Positions 16,361 to 25,478 of a DNA stretch of 64,000 nucleotides are shown piece by piece. The notes under the pieces were generated by a model. The model made no database searches and was not told the DNA's origin. It worked only from the letters and a program-made list of their open reading frames with translations. Position 1 is the stretch's first letter. Every line of letters starts with the position of its first letter. A program made the translations under genes and the position numbers. Source of the stretch: Puniceibacterium sp. IMCC21224 (GTDB lineage: Bacteria; Pseudomonadota; Alphaproteobacteria; Rhodobacterales; Rhodobacteraceae); the NCBI RefSeq assembly GCF_001038505.1, contig NZ_LDPY01000001.1:930001-994000 (forward strand). Reading direction: 5' to 3'.

Positions 16361-16586
16361 CGACACTTTGTTTGCTGGAGTGATAGCGCTGCGCTGGTTC
16401 TGCCGCCCCAAGGCGAATAATCGCGCGACATGACTTTAGGTGGAAATTGTATCACCTAGGTTATCGGCACGACAATGTGACGCCGCAAAGCAGGTCGGTT
16501 GGAGGCGCATGGACCCCTGACAAGGTATTGCGTCCAGGTGCATTTGTGACAAGGTGCGCGAAAATCGGGATAAAGGTGGCAGAGGC

Positions 16587-16997
16587 ATGAGTGAATTGGA
16601 TCCGGCATTTGATGAGCCGCCTTACGCCTTTCCGACGCATATCGGGATGCGGATGACGGGCTGGAAGCAGAGCTGGGCAAGGTTCGAAATGCCGTTGCAG
16701 CCGTTTCACATGAACCGTCACGACAATCCGCATGGCGGCGTTCACGCGTCGCTGCTGGACACGGTGATGGGATATGCAGGATGCTGGACCGGGGACCCCG
16801 AGGTGCGGCAGATGGCGCTCACGCTGTCGCTGAATGTGATGTACCTGTCGCGGCCCAAGGGCACTTTGCTGATCGGGGAAGGCCGCCAGACCGGCGGTGG
16901 TCGCAGCACCTTTTTTGCTGAGGCACAGGTTTCTGACAACACGGGCGAGTTGATTGCCACGGGCACCGGGGTGTTCCGGTATCGCAAGTCGGGCTGA
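16587..16997 (+). CDS. PaaI-type hot-dog thioesterase
   Basis: A 136-residue hot-dog fold protein with the PaaI/YdiI-type motif HMNRHDNPHGGVHASLLDTVMGYA (residues ~43-66), including the H-G-G and catalytic-acid pattern, and a C-terminal GTGVFRYRK strand. Expected to hydrolyse acyl-CoA esters; the substrate is unknown. It follows the acyl-CoA synthetase and hydratase genes by 226 bp on the same strand. GGTGGCAGAGG precedes the ATG. The gap before it holds no gene. Confidence 0.82.
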   Translation: MSELDPAFDEPPYAFPTHIGMRMTGWKQSWARFEMPLQPFHMNRHDNPHGGVHASLLDTVMGYAGCWTGDPEVRQMALTLSLNVMYLSRPKGTLLIGEGRQTGGGRSTFFAEAQVSDNTGELIATGTGVFRYRKSG

Positions 16998-17028
16998 CGC
17001 TGGGGTCCGTGGCCTGGGTTGGGTTTTT

Positions 17029-17050
17029 GCGTATTTAGAAAGAGAAGAAG
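17029..17050 (+). repeat. Dispersed 22-bp element, copy A
   Basis: GCGTATTT, then AGAA, then AGAGAAGAAG. The same 22-nt pattern, differing only in the four middle bases, recurs at 43059-43080 (minus) and 61228-61249 (plus). This copy lies between the convergent ends of the thioesterase gene and rpe. Confidence 0.8.
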
Positions 17051-17057
17051 CGAGGTA

Positions 17058-17744
17058 TCAGCCCCCAGACTGAACCGCTGCGCGGATGGCGTTGATGTTG
17101 TTGCCGTAGGGCGCGGGATTCTCGACCGAGCCGCCTTTGAATACTGCTGAGCCTGCGACCAGTACATCGGCGCCAGCGGCAGCGACGAGTGGCGCTGTTG
17201 TCGGGTCAACGCCGCCGTCGATTTCTATATGGATGCCGCGATCTTTGATCATCTCACGCAGCGCGCGGATTTTGGCCGTCATATTGATGAATTTTTGTCC
17301 GCCAAAGCCGGGGTTCACCGTCATCACGCAGACCAGGTCGATCATGTCGAGCAATGGTTCCACCGCTGACGCCGGAGTGCCAGGATTGAGCGCCACGCCC
17401 GCCTTGACGCCTGCCGCGCGGATCGCCTGAAGCGTGCGGTGAATATGGGGGCCAGACTCAATATGGGCGGTGAGGATGTCGGCCCCGGCGGCGGCGAAGG
17501 CGTCGATATAGGGATCAACCGGCGCGATCATCAGGTGGACGTCCATCACCGTTTTGATGTGCGGTCGAATGGCGGCGCAGGTGGCGGGGCCAAAGCTGAT
17601 GTTGGGCACGAAATGACCGTCCATCACATCCACATGAATCCAGTCCGCGCCCTCTGCCTCGACAGCGCGGATCTCGGCTCCGAAGTTGGCGAAATCGGCG
17701 GCGAGGATTGAGGGGGCGATTTTGAGCGAACGGTCGAATGTCAT
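17058..17744 (-). CDS. rpe: Ribulose-phosphate 3-epimerase
   Basis: A 228-residue TIM-barrel enzyme interconverting ribulose-5-phosphate and xylulose-5-phosphate in the pentose phosphate pathway. Motifs: IAPSILAADFANFG, the metal-binding HVDVMDGHFVPNISFGP, VMTVNPGFGGQKFI and EIDGGVDPTTAP. Length is typical. It lies 29 bp behind ghrA on the same strand and may be the last gene of the mre-mrd transcript, though it could also be expressed alone. Confidence 0.96.
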   Translation of the reverse strand: MTFDRSLKIAPSILAADFANFGAEIRAVEAEGADWIHVDVMDGHFVPNISFGPATCAAIRPHIKTVMDVHLMIAPVDPYIDAFAAAGADILTAHIESGPHIHRTLQAIRAAGVKAGVALNPGTPASAVEPLLDMIDLVCVMTVNPGFGGQKFINMTAKIRALREMIKDRGIHIEIDGGVDPTTAPLVAAAGADVLVAGSAVFKGGSVENPAPYGNNINAIRAAVQSGG

Positions 17745-17773
17745 GACAACTCTCCTGCGATGTGGGCCAGGTA

Positions 17774-18709
17774 TCAGTATCCGGCACTGCGGTCCACAAG
17801 ATGCAACAGCGGTTCGCCTGCTTCGCTCCTGCGGATGTTGTCGGCGATGACGCGCGAGGCCGAGGGGGGCCGCGTTTCCGAAGCGATGTGGGGCGTGACG
17901 GTGACGCGCGGATGGCCCCAGTATGGATCGTCATTCGGCAGAGGTTCGGTGCGGAACACGTCCAGAGTGGCATGAGCGATCTGGCCGCTGTCGAGCGCCG
18001 CGAGCAGAGCGGCATCGTCGATCAGCGGGCCGCGACCGGGGTTGATCACAAATGCGCCGGGGGCCATCAGCGCCAGGCGCTCGGCGTTCAGGATATTCGC
18101 GGTCCCCGGCGTGGCGGGCAGCAGCAGGACCACGATCTGTGCGCCGGTCAGCGCCTCGGTCAAGCCATTGTCGCCAGACATGCTGGTGATGCCGGGCAGT
18201 GGGTGGCCGGAGCGGCTCCAGCCGGTGACGGGAAAGCCGAGTGTGGTCAGTATGCGGGCACAGGCCTGCCCCAGCGCGCCAAAGCCCAGAATCGTCACGG
18301 GGCGATCGGTGGCCAGAGGGGGCGCGCTGTTGTTCCAGACCCGGTCGGGGTTCACGATGTGGCTGTCCATCCCCAGATGGTGGCGCATCACATGGCCGGT
18401 GACCCATTCGACCATGCCTTGGGTCAGCCCCTGATCATCAACCATGCGGGTCAGCGGCACGGTGAGGGTTTTGTTGCCGACCACGTCCTCGACTCCGGCC
18501 CAGAGGTTCAGAACGGCTTTGAGCCGTGTGTAGGGCGTGAAATCTTGCACGCTGCCATTTGGGGCGTAGACGATGTAATCGACTTCGGATGGCGCAAATT
18601 CGGTGCGCAGGTCATAGTCGAGCCCGGTGTCGTCCAGCGCAATGCGCAAGGGAGTTTCGTATTGCGGCCAGCGGTTTGGCTGCGCGGCGAAAAGCACGTT
18701 GACGGTCAT
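17774..18709 (-). CDS. ghrA: D-2-hydroxyacid dehydrogenase, glyoxylate/hydroxypyruvate reductase A type
   Basis: A 311-residue NAD(P)-dependent dehydrogenase. The Rossmann motif is VTILGFGALGQACARIL (residues ~140-155). The catalytic Arg (NPGRGPLID), Glu (DVFRTEPLPNDDPYW) and His (TPHIASETRPPSA) are all present, and the overall pattern fits GhrA, which reduces glyoxylate and hydroxypyruvate. The start at 18709 is one base after the rodA stop codon, with GAGG inside the rodA end, so the gene is translationally coupled to the cell-shape operon. An in-frame upstream start at 18787 lies within rodA and is unlikely. Confidence 0.85.
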   Translation of the reverse strand: MTVNVLFAAQPNRWPQYETPLRIALDDTGLDYDLRTEFAPSEVDYIVYAPNGSVQDFTPYTRLKAVLNLWAGVEDVVGNKTLTVPLTRMVDDQGLTQGMVEWVTGHVMRHHLGMDSHIVNPDRVWNNSAPPLATDRPVTILGFGALGQACARILTTLGFPVTGWSRSGHPLPGITSMSGDNGLTEALTGAQIVVLLLPATPGTANILNAERLALMAPGAFVINPGRGPLIDDAALLAALDSGQIAHATLDVFRTEPLPNDDPYWGHPRVTVTPHIASETRPPSASRVIADNIRRSEAGEPLLHLVDRSAGY

Positions 18710-18710
18710 G

Positions 18711-19850
18711 TTACCTCGGTCTGTGGATGTGGGCGCTTTGCACCAGGCCAAATGCCACCATGAGCACAAGCATGGCAGATCCGCCATAGCTGACCAGTGG
18801 CAGCGGCACGCCGACGACAGGGGCCAACCCCATCACCATCGACATATTGACGGCAAAATACAAAAAGAATGTCAGCCCGATGCCTAGGGTCAACAGCGAC
18901 GAGAACCTGTCGCGGTTCTGAAGCGCGGAAGCGATGCAGAACACGAGGACCAGCACATACAGTCCCAGGAGAGATACCGCGCCGACAAAGCCGAATTCCT
19001 CGGCAAGGGTGTTGAAGATGAAGTCGGTGTGTTTCTCTGGCAGGAAGTTCAGCCGGGACTGGGTGCCCTGCATGAAGCCGCGTCCGGTCCAGCCGCCGGA
19101 TCCCATCGCGATCTTGGCCTGAGTGATGTGATATCCCGCGCCCAAGGGATCGGAGTTCGGGTCCAGAAAGGTGTCGATGCGGCGGAACTGGTAGTCTTTG
19201 AGCATCTGCCAGTCGGTGCCGCGACTTTTGAACACGGTGGCGACAAAGCCGGTGCCTGCGGCGATCACGGCGGCGAAATAGCCCCAATGCACGCCGGCCA
19301 GAAACATCATCAGCCCACCGCCGATGACCAACAGGATTGCGGTGCCAAGGTCGGGCTGCGTCAGCACCAGTAAGGTCGGCGCAAAGATCAGGATCACCGG
19401 CAGGATCACCCAAAGGATGCGCGATGTCTTGTGAATCGGCAGCCAATCGTAATAGGCTGCCAGCAGCATCACCATGGTGATCTTCATCAGCTCGGACGGT
19501 TGCAGCCGCATAAATCCGAGGTCGATCCACCGTTGCGCGCCCATCCCGATCGAGCCGAAAAATTCGACCAACACCAGCAGGCCGATCGACACCAGATAGG
19601 CCACCACCGCCATGTTGCGCCAGAACCAGATCGGCACCATCGCGACCACAAACATCGCGGCCAGACCCAGGCCGTAGCGTCGCATTTGTGGTTCAGCCCA
19701 GGGAGTGAACGATCCGCCCGCGACTGAATAGAGCATGAGAAAGCCGACGCAGGCCACCGCGCTGAGCAACAGCACCAGCGGCCAGTTAAGATACAGCGCC
19801 TTGCGGATGCCTGCGGGGACCGTTTTGACGGTATATTCAAGATAGCTCAT
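18711..19850 (-). CDS. rodA: RodA, SEDS peptidoglycan polymerase
   Basis: A 379-residue integral membrane protein of the RodA/FtsW/SpoVE family, the glycosyltransferase of the elongasome that works with PBP2. About ten hydrophobic segments are visible. Family motifs are WIDLGFMRLQPSELMKI, LTQPDLGTAILLVIGGGLMMFLAG, and near the C-terminus VGVPLPLVSYGGSAMLVLM. It overlaps mrdA by 4 bp (ATGA type). Confidence 0.95.
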   Translation of the reverse strand: MSYLEYTVKTVPAGIRKALYLNWPLVLLLSAVACVGFLMLYSVAGGSFTPWAEPQMRRYGLGLAAMFVVAMVPIWFWRNMAVVAYLVSIGLLVLVEFFGSIGMGAQRWIDLGFMRLQPSELMKITMVMLLAAYYDWLPIHKTSRILWVILPVILIFAPTLLVLTQPDLGTAILLVIGGGLMMFLAGVHWGYFAAVIAAGTGFVATVFKSRGTDWQMLKDYQFRRIDTFLDPNSDPLGAGYHITQAKIAMGSGGWTGRGFMQGTQSRLNFLPEKHTDFIFNTLAEEFGFVGAVSLLGLYVLVLVFCIASALQNRDRFSSLLTLGIGLTFFLYFAVNMSMVMGLAPVVGVPLPLVSYGGSAMLVLMVAFGLVQSAHIHRPR

Positions 19851-21790
19851 GCGCGGCCAGATCCGTCGGTTCGGGTCATCTGGCGTTCGTCGCGCAGTCG
19901 TTCCTGCTGCGCTTTGATCCGGCCATGGTCTCTGGACGGATAGGCGGACAGCGGTGGGTCCTCACCGTAGAGCGCCTGAAGAGTCACGTCGCGGTTGATC
20001 GGTGCCGCCGCGGAGGAGCCGCCGCCGCCATGTTCGACCACCACCGCCACTGCGATCTTGGGATTGTCGTAAGGGGCGAAATTCACGAACAACCCGTGAT
20101 CGCGTCGGTTCCACGGCAGGTCGTTGTTGTTGATCACGCCGCGCGCCCGTTCTGCGGGGCTGATGTTGCGGACCTGGCTGGTGCCGCTTTTGCCCGCCAT
20201 GCGGTAGGCCTCTTCGGTGATACGTGATCCGTAGCCGGTGCCGCGCCGGTTGTTGCTGACCGCGAACATGGCGCGGCGGATCTGGCGCAGGTGGTTTTCG
20301 TTTAACCCCAGGCTGTCCCCGCCGCGCGACGGCGTTTCGATCCCGTCGATGGATTTCACCAGACGCGGGGTGATGCTACGCCCGGTCGCCAGTCGGGCCG
20401 TCATCACCGCCAGTTGCAGCGGCGAGGTCAGCACAAAGCCCTGACCGATGGCGGTGTTTACAGTATCACCGATCACCCATCCCGCGCCGCGTTCGCGTTG
20501 CTTCCAGGCCTTGTCGGGCACCAAACCCGAGCTGACCGCTGACATCGGGATGTCATGTGCTTCGCCCAGACCCAACTGATGGCACATTGCCGCAATGTTT
20601 TCGATCCCCACCTTCAAGGCGAGGTCGTAGTAGTACACATCGCAGCTTTCGCGCAGGGATTGTTCCAGATTCATGTGGCCGTGGCCGGCGCGTTTCCAGC
20701 AGTGAAAGCGGCGGCCGCCAACCTCAAGATGGCCCGGGCACCAGACCGTTTCTTCGGGACCGATCACACCGGCCTCCATCGCCGCCATGGCTGTCACCAT
20801 CTTGAAGGTAGAGCCGGGCGGATAGGCGTCCTGCACGGTTTTTGACGCCAGCGGCCTGCGGTCGTTGTCGTGCAGCACACCGTAATTGGCATACGAGATG
20901 CCGCGCACAAACAGATTGGGATCGTAGGACGGCGCAGAGACTGCGGCGCGAATGTCGCCGTGCTCAAGATCCATTACTACGACGCTGGCGCTTTCGGTGC
21001 CTAAACGGGCTTCGATGTAATCCTGAAGCTTGGTGTCCACCGTCAGTTGCAGATCGGCACCGGCTTCACCTTCGCGGCGGTCCAGTTCCCGCATGACGCG
21101 GCCGACGGCATTGACCTCGACCCGTTTGGCACCGGCACGGCCGCGCAAACGATCCTCGTATTTCGCCTCGACTCCGACTTTGCCGAACTGAAACCGCGGG
21201 ATGCGCAGCACCGGGTCGGGATCCTCGTACAGCGCCAGATCGCTTTCTGAGACGGGATTCACATAGCCAACGACATGGGCGTACATTTTGCCCTGCGGGT
21301 AATGCCGCGACAGGCCGACCTCGGGGGTGACGCCGGGCAGGGCGGGGGCGTTGACCGCGACGCGGCTCACCGCTTCCCAGCTGACGCGATCTGCGACGGT
21401 GATCGGCAGGAATGGCGCGGACCGGGCCATCGAGGCCAGCGCGCGGTTCAATTCGTCCTCGTCAAGTTCAACCAGCGTCGAAAGGCGGGCAATCACCTCG
21501 TCGACATTTCCGGCGTCTTCGCGGACCATGGTGATGCGGTAGCTGGGTTCGTTTTCGGCGATGATGATGCCGTTGCGGTCAAAAATCTCGCCGCGTGCGG
21601 GGGGAATCACGCGGATGTTGATGCGATTCTCTTCGGCCAGCAGACGAAACTGATCTGCCTGTTCAACCTGCATGAATTGCATCCGGGCGGCCAGAACCCC
21701 GGAAAACCCCAGCTGCAGCCCACCCAGAATGATGCCGCGCCGGGTGATCCGGCGGACGCTTTCTGCGGAATCGCGTGGTGTGCGTCTCAT
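19847..21790 (-). CDS. mrdA: Penicillin-binding protein 2 (elongation-specific transpeptidase)
   Basis: A 647-residue class B penicillin-binding protein. It has a cytoplasmic basic N-terminus, a single membrane anchor (residues ~19-38), a dimerisation/pedestal region, then the transpeptidase domain with active-site S-x-x-K at S327-K330 (PPGSTFK), an SCD variant of the S-x-N motif (RESCDVYYYDL) and KSGTSQ in place of K-T/S-G. It crosslinks peptidoglycan during elongation with RodA. Overlaps of 4 bp with both mreD and rodA show tight operon structure. Confidence 0.95.
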   Translation of the reverse strand: MRRTPRDSAESVRRITRRGIILGGLQLGFSGVLAARMQFMQVEQADQFRLLAEENRINIRVIPPARGEIFDRNGIIIAENEPSYRITMVREDAGNVDEVIARLSTLVELDEDELNRALASMARSAPFLPITVADRVSWEAVSRVAVNAPALPGVTPEVGLSRHYPQGKMYAHVVGYVNPVSESDLALYEDPDPVLRIPRFQFGKVGVEAKYEDRLRGRAGAKRVEVNAVGRVMRELDRREGEAGADLQLTVDTKLQDYIEARLGTESASVVVMDLEHGDIRAAVSAPSYDPNLFVRGISYANYGVLHDNDRRPLASKTVQDAYPPGSTFKMVTAMAAMEAGVIGPEETVWCPGHLEVGGRRFHCWKRAGHGHMNLEQSLRESCDVYYYDLALKVGIENIAAMCHQLGLGEAHDIPMSAVSSGLVPDKAWKQRERGAGWVIGDTVNTAIGQGFVLTSPLQLAVMTARLATGRSITPRLVKSIDGIETPSRGGDSLGLNENHLRQIRRAMFAVSNNRRGTGYGSRITEEAYRMAGKSGTSQVRNISPAERARGVINNNDLPWNRRDHGLFVNFAPYDNPKIAVAVVVEHGGGGSSAAAPINRDVTLQALYGEDPPLSAYPSRDHGRIKAQQERLRDERQMTRTDGSGRA

Positions 21791-22326
21791 AGCGAATGTC
21801 CCAGCCTGTCCACTTCACCAGGTGCCGAACGTCGGACCCCGAACACCAGATGTGACGATAGCACGATCAGCGGATAAACCGCGATGGTCGTGATCAACTG
21901 CATCAGCGACAGTGCGAATGTCCCCGGAGAGACAATCAGCACTAACAACACCAGACGATATATCAGGGTTATGATCAGCAGGCATCCCGCCACGGTGATC
22001 CATTCCAGCACAAAGGTGTTATCACGCTGACGCCGTTCACGGGATTTCAGCCACTCGGCCGCCATCACCACCAGCGCAGCCCAGAGTCCGGGTGGGCGGT
22101 GAAACACCAGATCCGTCAGCAAAATGACGCCCGCGACCAGCAACGCCGGAACATAATCTGGGCGCCGCAATGCCCAGGCAAAGCACAATGCCACGATCAG
22201 ATCGGGCGGGGCCCAGCGACGTGGCATCGTCTCAAGTGGCAGCAAATGAAAGAAGATCACCAACAGACTGAGCGCCAGAAAGGCCGCGCGCATGCTCCAG
22301 ATTCGGGTCAGGCTTTGGTCAACCAT
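21787..22326 (-). CDS. mreD: MreD, rod-shape-determining membrane protein
   Basis: A 179-residue, strongly hydrophobic protein with about five membrane segments, found between mreC and mrdA as in most bacteria. A PPDLIVALCFAWALRRPDYVPALLVAGVILLTDLVFHRPPG segment fits the MreD family. It overlaps mreC by 8 bp and mrdA by 4 bp. Sequence similarity alone would be weak; position decides the call. Confidence 0.85.
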   Translation of the reverse strand: MVDQSLTRIWSMRAAFLALSLLVIFFHLLPLETMPRRWAPPDLIVALCFAWALRRPDYVPALLVAGVILLTDLVFHRPPGLWAALVVMAAEWLKSRERRQRDNTFVLEWITVAGCLLIITLIYRLVLLVLIVSPGTFALSLMQLITTIAVYPLIVLSSHLVFGVRRSAPGEVDRLGHSL

Positions 22327-23242
22327 CGCCGACGCCCGCGGTTTCGTCGCTGGCCTCGGGGGGGGGCGTTACGGTCCCCAACGGGGCGTCAGGCATAATC
22401 AGCGCGCTGGGTTGTGTGACCTTGCGCGCACCGTGGTCGCGCAAGACGCGCAGGAATTCCAGACGTTCATAGTCAGCCGCCATGCGGATGCGCAGCCGTC
22501 CGCCGGGGTCCTGTGCCACCTGCCCAATCAGCAGGCCGGGGGGAAAAACGTCACCGTCGCCGCTGGTCACGATGCGGTCGCCGGGACGCACAAGGTCCGG
22601 GTTTTCAAGGAAATCAATCGGTGGAGCGGCGGTGTTGTCGCCTACGATCAGCGCGCGCTGGCCCGAAGGTTGGATCACGGCGGGAATGCGGCTGGTGGTG
22701 TCGGTCAGTAGGATCACCCGACTGGTATTGTCGCCGACGCCCGATATCCGCCCGACAAGGCCGATACCGTCCATTGTTGCCCATCCGTCAACAATGCCAT
22801 CGCGTGATCCCACATTGATCAGCACCGTCTGCCGGAACGGAGATCCTGAGTCCGCCAGCACCACACCGGTAATATAGGTCAGTCGCGGGTCAAGCTGGAC
22901 GTTGTTCAAATCGCGCAGGCGGGCGTTCTCTTGTTCGAGTTGGAGTGCCGCCTCTTTCCACGAGGTCATTTGCCGCAACTCGCGCCGCAGCTCCTGATTC
23001 TGTTCGTGGATTCGCTGGTAGCTCTGGAAATTGCGCAGCAGCTTGACCGACGCTGTGACGGGCGCCATCGCCCAGTCGAAACTGGGCAGAACGGTGTCGA
23101 TCACCTGGGCGCGAAAGCGTTCGACGCGCGGCGAATCAATCCGCCAGAATAGAAAAAGCCCAAGCAGGCACAGCACCAAAACCGACAGCAAAAGCCGTCG
23201 GAGCGGGCCGGTATAGTTTTCGCCGTTGCGGTCCTTTGCCAA
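22319..23242 (-). CDS. mreC: MreC, periplasmic elongasome scaffold
   Basis: A 307-residue protein with a membrane anchor at residues ~14-30, a coiled coil at ~68-110 (rich in E, Q, L, R) and a beta-barrel domain containing the family segments VINVGSRDGIVDGWATMDGIGLVGRI and VTSGDGDVFPPGLLIG. It bridges MreB filaments and PBP2 in the periplasm. A short acidic, proline-rich tail ends the protein. It starts 29 bp after mreB. Confidence 0.92.
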   Translation of the reverse strand: MAKDRNGENYTGPLRRLLLSVLVLCLLGLFLFWRIDSPRVERFRAQVIDTVLPSFDWAMAPVTASVKLLRNFQSYQRIHEQNQELRRELRQMTSWKEAALQLEQENARLRDLNNVQLDPRLTYITGVVLADSGSPFRQTVLINVGSRDGIVDGWATMDGIGLVGRISGVGDNTSRVILLTDTTSRIPAVIQPSGQRALIVGDNTAAPPIDFLENPDLVRPGDRIVTSGDGDVFPPGLLIGQVAQDPGGRLRIRMAADYERLEFLRVLRDHGARKVTQPSALIMPDAPLGTVTPPPEASDETAGVGDG

Positions 23243-23271
23243 GATGGCCCCCCAGGTGCCTTATGGGGAAA

Positions 23272-24330
<1,059 letters not shown>

Positions 24331-24378
24331 TCAAAATAGAAAATGGGTCCGCGACTCTCGCGAGGCAGACCGGATGCC

Positions 24379-24407
24379 CTTATAGGCACGGATCTATACA
24401 GGTGAAA
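24379..24407 (-). promoter_or_regulatory. Candidate mreB promoter
   Basis: On the minus strand TTTCAC and TATAAG are separated by 17 bp, about 60-90 bp upstream of the mreB start codon. The -10 match is good, the -35 only partial. Confidence 0.4.
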
Positions 24408-24473
24408 GGGGCCGTCGCATGTGAATCAGCGTGAAACCGCCGCAGAGTTGCGTCCAGCGTCCTCAAGTCGCAG

Positions 24474-25298
24474 TTATCGCAGGATGCCCATGAACTTCTG
24501 AAAGAAACGGTCGTGTGCGGCTGCATCGCGGACGCCCCATACCGCAGACGCATTGTGCCAGGCAGGCTGTGTCAGGCGCAGGGTCAGGGTCCTTCCGTTT
24601 GAATTTGTGATTCGGGTGATTGATCCTGCGGGGGCCAGTGTGGCATCTGCGGCTTTTGTTCCAGCACCGCGAAACCCTTGTAGAGTTACCTTGATCAGCC
24701 GTCCACGCCGTAGCTGATACGCGGTATAATTGTCGATGGTGCTTTTGCTGCGTTTTTGCCTGGTCCGTATGGTCTGCCACGCGCCTGAACGCCCCCGAAA
24801 TGTGCCGCGAGACACGCTTAGATAGGTCTGCGGGCTTTTGCGGTAGGTCGCGGCAATGCTGTTGGTGAACGTGTTCAGATCGTTTTGTTTGGGCCGATGT
24901 TTTGCGCAGGTGATGGTGACAAACGCGTTCGGCACGGCGGCATCGACCAACACCGACATGCTCTGCCGCAGATCATGGGTCGCATGGCTATAAACGGATT
25001 TGAAAATATAGGAATCGTCCGAGGATTCTTCGGTCGTGGTCCAGCGCCGGTCGACCCCGGCGAGCAAATTCTGACACTTGTCCAGAATCTGTGGTCGGGG
25101 AATATAGCTCAGGCTGCTGACGTCAAAATCCACGGGCTTTTCGTCGGTGCCAAGGCCGCTTTTGGACAAAATACCGGCGCCCATGATGGCCGCGTCGCGG
25201 GTGCGTGCGCCGGTTTCCGGTTTGCTGGTCGCGCCATCGTCGCAGGCCGCAAGCAGCAGAGGCAGAGCCGCGGCACGCAATAGAGTGTTTAATAGCAT
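24474..25298 (-). CDS. Predicted lipoprotein of unknown function
   Basis: A 274-residue secreted protein not matched to any family I know. Signal peptide with lipobox (MLLNTLLRAAALPLLLAAC, Cys at residue 19). The mature part begins with a Gly/Ala/Thr-rich linker and contains two more cysteines (DKCQNLLAGV and VTITCAKH) that could form a disulfide. The C-terminal half is basic and strand-like (TLTLRLTQPAWHNASAVWGV). ATG 25298 is chosen because it opens the signal peptide and has AGGA upstream. Isolated between mreB (155 bp away) and a divergent dehydrogenase gene. Confidence 0.7.
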   Translation of the reverse strand: MLLNTLLRAAALPLLLAACDDGATSKPETGARTRDAAIMGAGILSKSGLGTDEKPVDFDVSSLSYIPRPQILDKCQNLLAGVDRRWTTTEESSDDSYIFKSVYSHATHDLRQSMSVLVDAAVPNAFVTITCAKHRPKQNDLNTFTNSIAATYRKSPQTYLSVSRGTFRGRSGAWQTIRTRQKRSKSTIDNYTAYQLRRGRLIKVTLQGFRGAGTKAADATLAPAGSITRITNSNGRTLTLRLTQPAWHNASAVWGVRDAAAHDRFFQKFMGILR

Positions 25299-25478
25299 TC
25301 TAAAAATCCTGTATTTCAATGAGGATCAGACTAGCACGCACCGTTCGCCAGCGTCGACACCAAAGCGGGAAGTCGATTTTCGCCATGTCGCTTTCCCGCC
25401 ATGACAAGTCGGGCGGGGTCTGCGGTGCTGATCCGCTTGGGGTATTGAGGGCGCGAAGCCTGCGGGAGTTCGGGACAC

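Noticed and set aside
16437..16458. TAGGTG-N10-CACCTA inverted repeat upstream of the thioesterase gene
   Set aside because: Six-bp arms with a 10-bp spacer in an intergenic gap are too easily found by chance, and nothing else in the region supports an operator.
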